Source of the DNA: Streptomyces fructofermentans
GTDB taxonomy: Bacteria > Actinomycetota > Actinomycetes > Streptomycetales > Streptomycetaceae
Direction of reading: 5' to 3'
NCBI RefSeq assembly: GCF_014651055.1
Contig: NZ_BMWD01000027.1
Location: 81,885 to 145,884 of the forward strand
DNA: 64,000 nucleotides
Made by a program: the position numbers and the translations under genes. Below, piece by piece: positions 52,119-60,527 of the stretch. Within the stretch, counting starts at the first letter, position 1. Each line of letters starts with the position of its first letter. Under the pieces are notes generated by a model. The model saw nothing but the letters and a program-made list of their open reading frames with translations. It was not told where the DNA came from and made no database searches.

Positions 52119-52772
52119 GTGTCCGGTTCCCTCTACGAAACCCATGTGACGGTCCACTGCGCCGACGCCGTCGAGTTGGAGCGGCTGCGACGGTGGGCGG
52201 CCGCGTCCGCCCTCAAGGTGACGCACATCGTGCTGTTCCGCGGACGGACACCGTCGCAGCCGATGGTCACGTTGTCGGGTTCCCCGTCGTACGCCGCCGA
52301 ATCGGCGCGGGCGCGGGAAGTCGTGGCGCGCCTGGAGGCGGACGGCTTCGCACCCGTCCGGGTCAAGATCGAGTCGTCCCCGTGGGCGCCCGAGGTGCCG
52401 CGCGAGCCCGGCGAACAGGACGGCGGCGCACAGTACTTCGAGCACCACGTGAAGCTGCTGCTCGGTGCGGGCGCCGACATGGCGGCCCTCGCCGCCCGGG
52501 TCGTCCCGCACGGCGCCCATCTGTCGTGGAACGCGCGGCGGGTGCTGGCCGGCGGACGGCACGAGCGGTTCGTGACGCAGAGGTGCCGGGGTGTGGACGC
52601 CGCGGGGGCGGGGCGGGCGCTCGATCGACTGCTCACGGAGCTGGAGGGGTTCGAAGTGACTGATGTGGAACGGGAGTTCGTGCTCCACGACAGCGATCTG
52701 TCCGTCGACGACGGGTGGATCGACGACGTCGTACCGGACGGGACCACGACAGCGCGGGGGGTACGGGGATGA
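52119..52772 (+). CDS. Uncharacterised protein coupled to an AbiEii-like gene
   Basis: A 217-residue soluble protein. I do not recognise the family. Two similar segments, YETHVTVHCADAVE near the start and YFEHHVKLLLGAGAD near residue 107, suggest an internal duplication of a ferredoxin-like unit with a conserved His. The acidic C-terminus is LSVDDGWIDDVV. The GTG at 52119 has no ribosome site and is 6 bp after CACGAT, consistent with a leaderless mRNA. Its stop overlaps the next start (ATGA at 52769), so it is coupled to the nucleotidyltransferase and could be its partner or antitoxin-like regulator; that is inference. Confidence 0.7.
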   Translation: MSGSLYETHVTVHCADAVELERLRRWAAASALKVTHIVLFRGRTPSQPMVTLSGSPSYAAESARAREVVARLEADGFAPVRVKIESSPWAPEVPREPGEQDGGAQYFEHHVKLLLGAGADMAALAARVVPHGAHLSWNARRVLAGGRHERFVTQRCRGVDAAGAGRALDRLLTELEGFEVTDVEREFVLHDSDLSVDDGWIDDVVPDGTTTARGVRG

Positions 52773-53764
52773 ACCGGGCCTGGCTCAGGGCGATCCGTGA
52801 CGGGCTGCCCGCGCCCAAGGACGGGCTGGACGAGGCGACGCGCAGGAACGAGGAGCTGCCCCGCACGCTGCACGTCGTGCCGGACCGCGACGCCGAGCAG
52901 CGGCTGGTCTTCGAACCGGCCCTCAAGCACTACCCGAACGCGTACCGCGCCACCGACCCGGGCTTCTCCGACCCGGCCAGGGGCGACGCCTGGCGCTCAG
53001 CGCGGCGCCGTGCGCTGGACATCGTCCTCGCGGCGGTCTCCGGCTCGGAGTGGGCCGACTCGCTGGTGCTGCGCGGCAGTGTGCTGATGGCGGCCTGGTT
53101 CGGGGAGGCCGCGCGCGAGCCGGGTGACCTCGACTTCGTCGTCGTACCGCACACCCGGGGCATCGACGAGCCGTACACCGCCCGGATGCTCGACGGCATC
53201 GCGGCGGCGGCGCAGGCGCTGGCCGCCGAACGCGGGTCCGAGGTCGCCCTCTCGGCGGCGGGCGCCGTCGTCGAGGGCATCTGGACCTACGAGCGGGTGC
53301 CGGGCCGCCGGATGGTGCTGCCCTGGAGCGCGCCCGGGCTGCCCGGCGGCCATGTCCAGCTCGACTTCGTGTTCGAGGAGCGGCTGGCCGAGGAGCCCGC
53401 GCCCGTGGAGCTGCCGGGCGGCACGGTCGTGTGGGCCGCGACGCCCGCGCTGTCACTGGCGTGGAAGCTGATGTGGGTGATCAACGACATGCACGCCCAG
53501 GGCAAGGACCTGTACGACGCCGTGCTGCTGGCCGAACGGCATCCGCTGCCGTACGAGCTGCTGCACGAGGTGTTCCGGCTCTCGGGCGAATGGCCCCACC
53601 CGTACCTCGAGGGCATCGGCCTGGCGGACGTGGTGGAGGCGGTCGGGTACGTCGAGTGGAACCACTTCGCCACCGAGTACCCGCGGTTCGCCGACGACGA
53701 GCGGGAGTTCGCACAGCGGCTGGTCCGGGCGGTGACCGCGACCTTCGAGGGCCGCGGGGACTGA
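52769..53764 (+). CDS. AbiEii/AbiGii-toxin-family-like nucleotidyltransferase
   Basis: A 331-residue protein with the nucleotidyltransferase core of the AbiEii/AbiGii family: SLVLRGSVLMAAWFGEAAREPGDLDFVVVP (about residues 97-127; the expected G-S and D-x-D elements are present), a third acidic strand VQLDFVFEERL, and LAWKLMWVINDMHAQGKDLYDAVLL, the family's typical K...KDLYD segment. AbiE toxins transfer nucleotides to tRNA or other targets. The gene is coupled to the upstream unknown gene and converges on dnaG with a 10-bp gap. Whether it is a toxin here is unknown; its place in a conserved core locus argues for a housekeeping or regulatory role. Confidence 0.75.
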   Translation: MNRAWLRAIRDGLPAPKDGLDEATRRNEELPRTLHVVPDRDAEQRLVFEPALKHYPNAYRATDPGFSDPARGDAWRSARRRALDIVLAAVSGSEWADSLVLRGSVLMAAWFGEAAREPGDLDFVVVPHTRGIDEPYTARMLDGIAAAAQALAAERGSEVALSAAGAVVEGIWTYERVPGRRMVLPWSAPGLPGGHVQLDFVFEERLAEEPAPVELPGGTVVWAATPALSLAWKLMWVINDMHAQGKDLYDAVLLAERHPLPYELLHEVFRLSGEWPHPYLEGIGLADVVEAVGYVEWNHFATEYPRFADDEREFAQRLVRAVTATFEGRGD

Positions 53765-53774
53765 ACCCGTCCGG

Positions 53775-55679
53775 TCAGAGCGCGCCGGCGCCCTTCTCGC
53801 GCAGGGCCTGGTCGTACTGCTGGAGGACCCACAGCTCGTTCTGGACGGCGGCCAGGTGCACCGGATCGCCGTGGGCGCTGGCGCGGGCCAGGGTGCCCTG
53901 GACGTCGCGGACCCGGCGCTCGACGGCTCGGCGCCGGACGGTCACGAGTTGCTCGCCCGCGTAGTTCTCGTCGACCGTCTTGCGCATGATGGCCTCGACG
54001 GCCAGCTCCGTGACCATGGCCCTGACGACGTCGTCCGGGGCGGTCTCGCGGACCCTGACCAGGTACTCCTGGGGGTCCTGGACGCCGTGCTCGGCACCGC
54101 CCGCCTCCATGATCGCCTCACGGACCGCCGCGTACGGAGGGGCGGTGAACTCGTCCGTCCCGTACGCGTCGAACGCCGGGGAGACCAGCTCGGGGCGCTG
54201 GAGGGCGAGCTTGAGCAGTTCGCGCTCGGTGGCGAAGACCGGGTTGCGCAGCGTGAGGGCGGGGCCCGAGGCGGGCCGGGGGCCGCCCTCGTAGCCCTGC
54301 GGGGGGCGGCCGCGCTCGGCGGGACCCGGCCCCTTGCCGCCCCGGTCGCGGGCCCAGCGGGCGAGCTGGGCGACGCGCTTGACCACGAACTGCGTGTCCA
54401 GGATGCCGAGCATGCCCGCGAGCTGGACGGCGACCTCGTGCTGCGCGCCGCTGTTCTTGATGCGCGCCACGACGGGCGCGGCCTCGTCGAGTGCCGAGGC
54501 GCGGCCCGCGGGGGTCTCGAGGTCGTAGCGGGCGAGGATCTGGCGCAGTGCGAACTCGAAGAGCGGGGTGCGCGGTTCCACCAGGTCGGCGACCGCCTCG
54601 TCGCCCTTGGCGAGGCGCAGCTCGCAGGGGTCCATGCCGTCCGGGGCGATCGCGATGTACGTCTCGGCGGCGAACTTCTGGTCGTCCTCGAAGGCCCGGA
54701 GCGCGGCCTTCTGGCCGGCCGAGTCGCCGTCGAAGGTGAAGATCACCCGTGCCGAGCCGTTGTCCATCAGCAGGCGTCTGAGGATCTTGATGTGGTCGCC
54801 GCCGAAGGCGGTGCCGCAGGTGGCGATGGCGGTCGTGATCCCAGCGAGGTGGCAGGCCATCACGTCGGTGTAGCCCTCGACCACGACGGCCCGGCTGCTC
54901 TTGGCGATGTCCTTCTTCGCCAGGTCGATGCCGTAGAGCACCTGCGACTTGCGGTAGATGGGCGTGTCGGGCGTGTTCAGGTACTTCGGGCCGTTGTCCG
55001 ACTCGTACAGCTTGCGGGCGCCGAAGCCGACGACCTCGCCGCCGATGTCGCGGATGGGCCACATGAGCCGGCCGCGGAAGCGGTCGATGGGACCGCGCCT
55101 GCCCTCCTGCGAGAGGCCCGACAGGAGCAGCTCCTTGTCGGTGAAGCCCTTGCCGCGGAGGTAGCGGGTGAGGTGGTCCCAGCCCTGGGGGCTGTAGCCG
55201 ACGCCGAAGTGGGCGGCGGCGGCCTGGTCGAAGCCGCGCTCGGCGAGGAACGTGCGGCCGGTGTCCGCCTCCGGGCCGGTGTCGAGCTGCTCGGTGTAGA
55301 ACTGGGCGGCGATCTTGTGGGCCTCGACCAGGCGGATGCGCTCGCCGCGCTGGTGGGAGGGGTTGTACCCGCCCTCCTCGTACCGCAGGGTGATGCCCGC
55401 CTGGCCTGCGAGCCGCTCGACCGCCTCGGAGAACGAGAGGTGGTCCACCTTCATCACGAAGGTGATCGTGTCGCCGCCCTCCTGGCAGCCGAAGCAGTGG
55501 AAGAACCCCTTGCTCGGGCTGACCTGGAAGGAGGGCGACTTCTCGTCGTGGAACGGGCACAGACCCTTGAGGTTCCCGCCGCCCGCGTTGCGGAGCTGGA
55601 GGTACTCGGACACCACGGCGTCGATCGGGACCGCGTCCCGAACCGCCTTCACGTCCTCGTCGTTGATCCTTCCGGCCAC
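53775..55679 (-). CDS. dnaG: DNA primase
   Basis: A 634-residue primase that makes RNA primers at the replication fork. The N-terminal CHC2 zinc domain is complete (CPFHDEKSPSFQV and GFFHCFGCQEGGD), followed by the RNA polymerase core (RGRLMWPIRDIGGEVVGFGA), the Toprim motif RAVVVEGYTDVMACH with downstream FTFDGDSAGQKAA, and a C-terminal helicase-binding domain. Length is normal. The GTG start at 55679 has no ribosome site but lies 6 bp after a perfect TAGAAT -10 element, so dnaG is probably translated from a leaderless mRNA. Confidence 0.97.
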   Translation of the reverse strand: MAGRINDEDVKAVRDAVPIDAVVSEYLQLRNAGGGNLKGLCPFHDEKSPSFQVSPSKGFFHCFGCQEGGDTITFVMKVDHLSFSEAVERLAGQAGITLRYEEGGYNPSHQRGERIRLVEAHKIAAQFYTEQLDTGPEADTGRTFLAERGFDQAAAAHFGVGYSPQGWDHLTRYLRGKGFTDKELLLSGLSQEGRRGPIDRFRGRLMWPIRDIGGEVVGFGARKLYESDNGPKYLNTPDTPIYRKSQVLYGIDLAKKDIAKSSRAVVVEGYTDVMACHLAGITTAIATCGTAFGGDHIKILRRLLMDNGSARVIFTFDGDSAGQKAALRAFEDDQKFAAETYIAIAPDGMDPCELRLAKGDEAVADLVEPRTPLFEFALRQILARYDLETPAGRASALDEAAPVVARIKNSGAQHEVAVQLAGMLGILDTQFVVKRVAQLARWARDRGGKGPGPAERGRPPQGYEGGPRPASGPALTLRNPVFATERELLKLALQRPELVSPAFDAYGTDEFTAPPYAAVREAIMEAGGAEHGVQDPQEYLVRVRETAPDDVVRAMVTELAVEAIMRKTVDENYAGEQLVTVRRRAVERRVRDVQGTLARASAHGDPVHLAAVQNELWVLQQYDQALREKGAGAL

Positions 55680-55685
55680 GCGTGA

Positions 55686-55691
55686 ATTCTA
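55686..55691 (-). promoter_or_regulatory. dnaG -10 element (leaderless promoter)
   Basis: TAGAAT on the minus strand, 6 bp before the GTG of dnaG, placing the +1 at or next to the start codon. A weak -35 (CTCGAC) lies 16 bp upstream. Confidence 0.6.
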
Positions 55692-55725
55692 CGGTGGTGG
55701 TGTGACAGTCGAGCGCCGCGGCGGG

Positions 55726-56991
55726 TCACGGGACCAGGCTGTCCAGCGGCACGTGCGGGTCCGCGAGCGCCTCGCTGTCCACCTGTGCCTTCGAGCGGAT
55801 CAGCTGCTGGACCGGTTCTGTGACGTCCCACACATTCACGTTCATCCCGGCCAGCACGCGTCCGTCCCTCAGCCAGAAGGCGACGAACTCGCGCTTCCCC
55901 GCGTCTCCGCGGATCACCACATGGTCGTAGGTGCCCGGGGGCGCCCAGCCCGAGTACTCGAGCCCGACGTCGTACTGGTCGGAGAAGAAATAGGGCACCC
56001 TGTCGTACGTCAGCTCGCGGCCCAGCATCGCCCGGGCCGCCGCCGGGCCGCCGTTCAGGGCGTTCGCCCAGTGCTCGACGCGCAGCCGGGTGTCGAACAG
56101 GGAGTGGTGGAAGGCCGCCACGTCGCCGGCCGCGTGGATGTGCGGGTCGGAGGTGCGCAGCCGCTCGTCCACCACGATGCCCCCGCCGTGGGCGTGGTCG
56201 GCGATCTCCAGGCCGGCCGCCTCGGCGAGTCCGGTGCGCGGGGCCGCTCCGATCGCGGCGAGGACGTCGTGCGCGGGATGCTCCTCGCCGTCGTCCGTAC
56301 GGGCCGCCAGGACCATGCCGTCCTGGCCGATGATCTCCGTGAGCCGCGCGCCGAAGTGGAAGCGGACGCCGTGCTCGCGGTGCAGCTCGGTGAAGATCTC
56401 GCCCAGCTCGGGGCCGAGGACCCCGTGCAGGGGGGTCGGCTCGGGCTCGACGACGGTGACCTCGGCGCCGTACTCGCGGGCCGCCGCCGCGATCTCCAGG
56501 CCGATCCAGCCGGCACCCGCGATCACCAGGTGGCCGTTGTCGCGGCCCAGGGCGGCCAGGACGTGCTTGAGTCGCTCGGAGTGGGCGAGGCGCCGCAGGT
56601 GGTGGACGCCCGCCAGGTCCGTGCCGGGGATGTCCAGCCGCCGCGGTTCGGAGCCGGTCGCGATGAGCAGCTTGTCGTAGTGCACGAGCGTGCCGTCGTC
56701 GCCGAAGCGGATGGTGCGCGCGCTCCGGTCGATCGCGTCGACGGTCTGGCCGAGGTGCAGCTCGATGTCGTTGCGGGCGTACCAGGCGGGCTCGTGCACG
56801 AAGACACTGTCCCGCTCCTCCTTGCCGAGGAGGTAGCCCTTCGACAGCGGCGGGCGTTCGTACGGGTGGTCGCGTTCGTCGCAGATCAGCAGGACGCGGC
56901 CGGTGAACCCCTCCGCCCGGAGCGTCTCGGCCGCCTTCGCGCCGGCCAGGCCGCCTCCGACGATGACGAATGTCTGATCTGCGTCGACCAC
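55726..56991 (-). CDS. FAD/NAD(P)-dependent ferredoxin-reductase-type oxidoreductase
   Basis: A 421-residue flavoprotein. It has an FAD Rossmann motif (FVIVGGGLAGAKAAETL), ERPPLSKGYL, an NAD(P)H-binding motif (LVIAGAGWIGLEIAAAA), HIHAAGDVAAF (second FAD contact) and a Reductase_C end (YDVGLEYSGWAPPGTYDHV). These belong to rubredoxin/ferredoxin reductases that feed electrons to cytochrome P450 or Rieske systems. The GTG start has GAGGAGG six bases upstream, one of the best ribosome sites in this part. Its electron acceptor is not encoded nearby. Transcription is towards dnaG. Confidence 0.92.
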   Translation of the reverse strand: MVDADQTFVIVGGGLAGAKAAETLRAEGFTGRVLLICDERDHPYERPPLSKGYLLGKEERDSVFVHEPAWYARNDIELHLGQTVDAIDRSARTIRFGDDGTLVHYDKLLIATGSEPRRLDIPGTDLAGVHHLRRLAHSERLKHVLAALGRDNGHLVIAGAGWIGLEIAAAAREYGAEVTVVEPEPTPLHGVLGPELGEIFTELHREHGVRFHFGARLTEIIGQDGMVLAARTDDGEEHPAHDVLAAIGAAPRTGLAEAAGLEIADHAHGGGIVVDERLRTSDPHIHAAGDVAAFHHSLFDTRLRVEHWANALNGGPAAARAMLGRELTYDRVPYFFSDQYDVGLEYSGWAPPGTYDHVVIRGDAGKREFVAFWLRDGRVLAGMNVNVWDVTEPVQQLIRSKAQVDSEALADPHVPLDSLVP

Positions 56992-57106
56992 TTGATGCCT
57001 CCTCGTAAGGATGTCGCCATCTGCGAGCCTCCCGCACGGAGCGTGATGCGGGAAGGGGGTGTGGCCCGATCAGGCCACGGAGTGTCACGTCGACGGCTCG
57101 ATCCCG

Positions 57107-58471
57107 TCACTGCCGTCCCCTGAGCCGCGCGTGCAGGGAGCGCGCCGAGGCGTCCGTCAGGGACGCGATCTGGTCCACGATCACCCGCTTGCGGGCCCGG
57201 TCGTCGGCCGCCTCGTCGAACAGCGCGCGGAACTGCGGGTCGAGGCCGTCGGGCGCGCGGGCGGTGAGGGCCTCCGCGAGTTCGGCGACGACGATCCGCT
57301 GGTCGGCGCGGAGCCGCTCCTGCTCGGCCCGCTGCATCACGTACCGGACGGCGACGGCCTTGAGCACCGCGCACTCCAGGCGGGCGGCGCGCGGGACGAC
57401 CAGTTCCGCCGCGTACCGGGTGAGCCGGCCCGTGCCGTACGTCGCGCGGGTCGCGCCCTCCGCCGCGAGGCAGAACCGGCCGATGAGCTGGCTCGTGGCG
57501 TCCTTCAGCCGGGCCTGCGCGACCGCCGAGCCGTCGTAGCCGTGCGGCCACCAGTCCTGCTCCAGCAGGCGGTCGAGGGCTTCGGCGAGTTCCGCGGGTT
57601 CGGTGTCCGCCGGGACGTACCGGCCGACGGCGATGCGGAGGATCTCCTGGCGCTCGGGCTCGGCGTGCAGGCAGCCGGGGTCGATGTGACCGGCGTGCAG
57701 GCCGTCCTCCACGTCGTGCACCGAGTACGCCACGTCGTCGGCCCAGTCCATGACCTGGGCCTCGAAGGTGGTGCGGCCGTCCGGTGCGCCCTTGCGGACC
57801 CAGTCGAAGACGGGGCGGTCGTCCTCGTACACCCCGAACTTCGGGGAGCCGGGGTCGGCCGGGTGCGCGCCGCGCGGCCAGGGGTACTTGGTGGCGGCGT
57901 CGAGGACGGCACGCGTGAGGTTGAGGCCGACGCTGACGAGCTCGCCCGAGTCCACGCGCACGAAGTGCTTGGGCTCGATGCGCGTGAGCAGCCGCAGCGA
58001 CTGCGCGTTGCCCTCGAAGCCGCCGCAGTCCTCCGCGAACGCGTTCAGCGCCTGTTCGCCGTTGTGCCCGAAGGGCGGATGGCCCAGGTCGTGGGAGAGG
58101 CAGGCCGCCTCGACGAGGTCGGGGTCGCAGCCGAGGGCCGCGCCCAGCTCACGCCCGACCTGGGCGCATTCGAGGGAGTGGGTCAGCCGGGTGCGGGGGC
58201 TGGCGTCCCAGACCTGGCTGCTGGTGCCCGGTGTGACCACCTGGGTCTTGCCGGCGAGCCTGCGCAGCGCGGAGGAGTGCAGCACACGCGCGCGGTCGCG
58301 CTGGAAGGCCGTGCGGCCGGGCCGCTTGTCCGGTTCGACGGCCCAGCGCTCCACCGCCGTGCCGTCGTACGCGGCGGGGCCCTGCCCCGCCGTGGGGTCG
58401 TGGGCGGTGTCCTCGTGCCGGGGTGGCCGTGTCCGTGGTTCCGGGTGTGGGGGTGACGCGCTGCCTGCCAT
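57107..58471 (-). CDS. dgt: Deoxyguanosinetriphosphate triphosphohydrolase-like HD protein
   Basis: A 454-residue HD-domain phosphohydrolase that hydrolyses dNTPs to nucleoside and triphosphate. HD motif residues are clear: TRLTHSLECAQVGRE (His) and ACLSHDLGHPPFGHNGE (His-Asp), then YPWPRGAHPADPGSPKFGVYE and VMDWADDVAYSVHDVEDG. The N-terminal 50 residues are low-complexity and may be dispensable. The ATG has GGAGG directly abutting it, too close to act as a ribosome site, but TAGTGT lies 6 bp upstream, so translation is probably leaderless. Confidence 0.93.
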   Translation of the reverse strand: MAGSASPPHPEPRTRPPRHEDTAHDPTAGQGPAAYDGTAVERWAVEPDKRPGRTAFQRDRARVLHSSALRRLAGKTQVVTPGTSSQVWDASPRTRLTHSLECAQVGRELGAALGCDPDLVEAACLSHDLGHPPFGHNGEQALNAFAEDCGGFEGNAQSLRLLTRIEPKHFVRVDSGELVSVGLNLTRAVLDAATKYPWPRGAHPADPGSPKFGVYEDDRPVFDWVRKGAPDGRTTFEAQVMDWADDVAYSVHDVEDGLHAGHIDPGCLHAEPERQEILRIAVGRYVPADTEPAELAEALDRLLEQDWWPHGYDGSAVAQARLKDATSQLIGRFCLAAEGATRATYGTGRLTRYAAELVVPRAARLECAVLKAVAVRYVMQRAEQERLRADQRIVVAELAEALTARAPDGLDPQFRALFDEAADDRARKRVIVDQIASLTDASARSLHARLRGRQ

Positions 58472-58532
58472 CCTCCGACACTAGACGCAGGCACCGACGA
58501 ACGGGACGCGGGCGGCCCGGGGCCGCCGCACG

Positions 58533-59435
58533 TCAGGCCGGGGCGAGCCGGCGCTCCCCGGCGGCGTCCGCGGCGGCGAGGGCCCGGTCGTAGCGGTGCA
58601 GGACGAGCCGTGCCACGGCCGGGTGGGCGCCGAGCGGGGCGGCGGCGATCCACGGGGCCGCGGCGGCGCACTCGGTCGCGAACCTGCCGGGAGCCGTGAA
58701 GTAGGAGGCGACCGCGGTCCGGTGGCGGCCCCGGGAGGCGAGGGCCCGCACGGCGTGCCCGACCGTGGGCGCCGCCGCGGAGGCGTACGCGGGGACGACC
58801 GGCACGCCGAGGCGCTCGGCCAGCAGCACGGCGGTGCGGCGGGTGTCCACGGCCGCCTCGGGGTCGCGGGACCCGGCGGCGGCGAGCACGACCCCGCTCG
58901 CCCGGCGCTCGGCGGCGCCGCGCGGGGTGCGCCAGCCCGCTTCGACGAGCCGCTCGTGCAGGGTCTCCACGAGCAGCGGGTGCGGGCCGAGGGGCGCGGC
59001 CACCCGGGTGCGGGCCGGCGAGGCGGCGGCGGCCAGCGGGATGTCCTGCTTGACGTGGAAGCCGCGGCTGAGCAGCAGCGGGACCAGGACCGCCTCGGCG
59101 GTGCCCAGGGCGGCGAGCGTGTCGGGCAGCAGGGGCGCGTTCAGTTCGATGTGCCCGAGGTGCACGGGCAGGCCGGGGCGCAGCCCCCGGATCCGGTCGG
59201 CGAGGGCGCGCACGGTGCTCAGGGCACGCGGGTCCCTGCTGCCGTGGCCGACCAGGACGAGTGCGGGCGGGACGGGACGCCGGGTGCCGTCGAGGGACAC
59301 GAGGCTGAGCTGACTGCCGAGCTGGCTGGTGATCCGGTTCATGAGTTGCGCCGTACTGTCGAGGTGGGCGCCACGCAGCGGCTGGCCGCCGCGGCGGGGC
59401 TCGGACTCGTCGCGAAGAGGGTTCGACGCCGTCAT
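58533..59435 (-). CDS. CbiX/SirB-type sirohydrochlorin chelatase family protein
   Basis: A 300-residue protein with two chelatase-fold repeats: ALVLVGHGSRDPRAL with VHLGHIELNAPLLPDTL, and GVVLAAAGSRDPEAAVDT with VPAYASAAAPTVGHAV. Two-repeat CbiX proteins insert Co2+ or Fe2+ into sirohydrochlorin; siroheme is needed by nitrite and sulfite reductases. The nitrate reductase gene 1.1 kb away makes a siroheme role likely. The first 50 residues are not part of the fold. The ATG has no ribosome site; CACCAT lies 6 bp upstream. A GlnR-like motif lies 34 bp upstream. Confidence 0.87.
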   Translation of the reverse strand: MTASNPLRDESEPRRGGQPLRGAHLDSTAQLMNRITSQLGSQLSLVSLDGTRRPVPPALVLVGHGSRDPRALSTVRALADRIRGLRPGLPVHLGHIELNAPLLPDTLAALGTAEAVLVPLLLSRGFHVKQDIPLAAAASPARTRVAAPLGPHPLLVETLHERLVEAGWRTPRGAAERRASGVVLAAAGSRDPEAAVDTRRTAVLLAERLGVPVVPAYASAAAPTVGHAVRALASRGRHRTAVASYFTAPGRFATECAAAAPWIAAAPLGAHPAVARLVLHRYDRALAAADAAGERRLAPA

Positions 59436-59468
59436 GCACCGATGGTGCCGGGCGGAGGTTGCCTCCCC

Positions 59469-59505
59469 GTTGCACGGGAATGACAGGTGTTTTCCGGGGG
59501 ATCAC
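59469..59505 (-). promoter_or_regulatory. GlnR-like box upstream of the chelatase gene
   Basis: Read on the minus strand: GTGAT-n6-GAAAA-n5-GTCAT-n6-GCAAC, close to the gTnAC-n6-GaAAC direct-repeat pattern bound by the nitrogen regulator GlnR, but each half has one mismatch and the repeat distance is 21 rather than 22 bp. Confidence 0.4.
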
Positions 59506-59644
59506 CGCGGGGTGCGGGCGCCCTGTGAGGTGCCCCGGACGGCCGCCCCGGCGCACCGTACCCGGCGGACGTGCTCCGCGCGGCAAACCGGATCATGTCC
59601 GTACGCGTCCTCAGCGACGAGGCCACCAGGGGAGGGACCGTCCG

Positions 59645-60334
59645 ATGCGTCGTCCGAGACTGCGTCCGCCACGCCTGCCGCGCACCCGTCGGGGGCAGCG
59701 GCGCGCGGTGCAGGCGGTGATGGCCGGCTGCGTGCTCGCCCTGCTTCCCGCCACGTGGATGTGGACGGTGACCGGCGACCGGCTGCGGACCACGGCCGAC
59801 GTGCCGCGCACCGAGGTCGCGGTCGTGTTCGGGGCGGGTCTGTGGCGCGGCGAGCCGTCGCCCTATCTCGCCCACCGGCTCGACGCGGCGGCCGAGCTGT
59901 ACCGGGCCGGCCGTATCGAGGTGGTACTGGTCACCGGGGACAACAGCCGCGAGGACTACGACGAGCCGGACGCGATGCGCGCCTACCTCACCCGGCGGGG
60001 CGTGCCGGACGCGCGGATCGTCAGCGACTACGCGGGCTTCGACACCTGGGACTCGTGCGCGCGGGCCAGGAGGATCTTCGGGGTCGACGAGGCCGTCCTG
60101 ATCAGCCAGGGCTTCCACATCCGGCGCGCGGTCGCGCTGTGCGAGGAGGCGGGGGTCCGCTCGTACGGGGTCGGGGTGGCGGAACCGCACGACACGACCT
60201 GGTACTACGGGGGCGCCCGCGAGGTACTGGCGGCCGGGAAGGCGCTGCTGGACGCCGTCCTCGAACCGGACCCGCGCTTCCTGGGGCCGCGGGAGCCGGG
60301 AGTGGACCGGGCGCTGGCGGCCGCGGACGGCTGA
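59645..60334 (+). CDS. YdcF/SanA-like DUF218 membrane-anchored protein
   Basis: A 229-residue protein: a very basic N-terminus (RRPRLRPPRLPRTRRGQRR), one transmembrane helix (about residues 24-44, VMAGCVLALLPATWMW), and an external DUF218 domain (VAVVFGAGLWRGEPSPYLAHRL; VLVTGDNS; VLISQGFHIRRAVALCEEAG). SanA-like proteins affect envelope permeability and vancomycin sensitivity in enterobacteria. The ATG follows GGGAGGGA by seven bases. It lies between the chelatase and the nitrate reductase gene, with 193 bp to the latter. Confidence 0.85.
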   Translation: MRRPRLRPPRLPRTRRGQRRAVQAVMAGCVLALLPATWMWTVTGDRLRTTADVPRTEVAVVFGAGLWRGEPSPYLAHRLDAAAELYRAGRIEVVLVTGDNSREDYDEPDAMRAYLTRRGVPDARIVSDYAGFDTWDSCARARRIFGVDEAVLISQGFHIRRAVALCEEAGVRSYGVGVAEPHDTTWYYGGAREVLAAGKALLDAVLEPDPRFLGPREPGVDRALAAADG

Positions 60335-60477
60335 CGGCTGACGGCGCCTCCCGGGCCGCTCGGGCCGCCGGGCCTCTCGGGCCGCTCGGGCCGCCGGGCG
60401 TTCGACGTGCTGGAGCGGGTCCCGGTCGCGCCCTCACGTCCGGCCGGGGCGCGCGGGGAGGTCCCCGTGCCTGCCGC

Positions 60478-60515
60478 GTAACCGGGTGCGCGCCGACGCG
60501 TAACACGTGCGACGC
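60478..60515 (+). promoter_or_regulatory. GlnR-like box upstream of the nitrate reductase gene
   Basis: Two perfect GTAAC half-sites at 60478-60482 and 60500-60504 are exactly 22 bp apart, the spacing of GlnR a-sites (gTnAC-n6-GaAAC-n6). The companion b-sites are poor (CGCGC and GACGC). The box ends 12 bp before the start codon, so GlnR here might repress or the promoter may be unusual. Confidence 0.5.
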
Positions 60516-60527
60516 ACGCTGGGCGGC

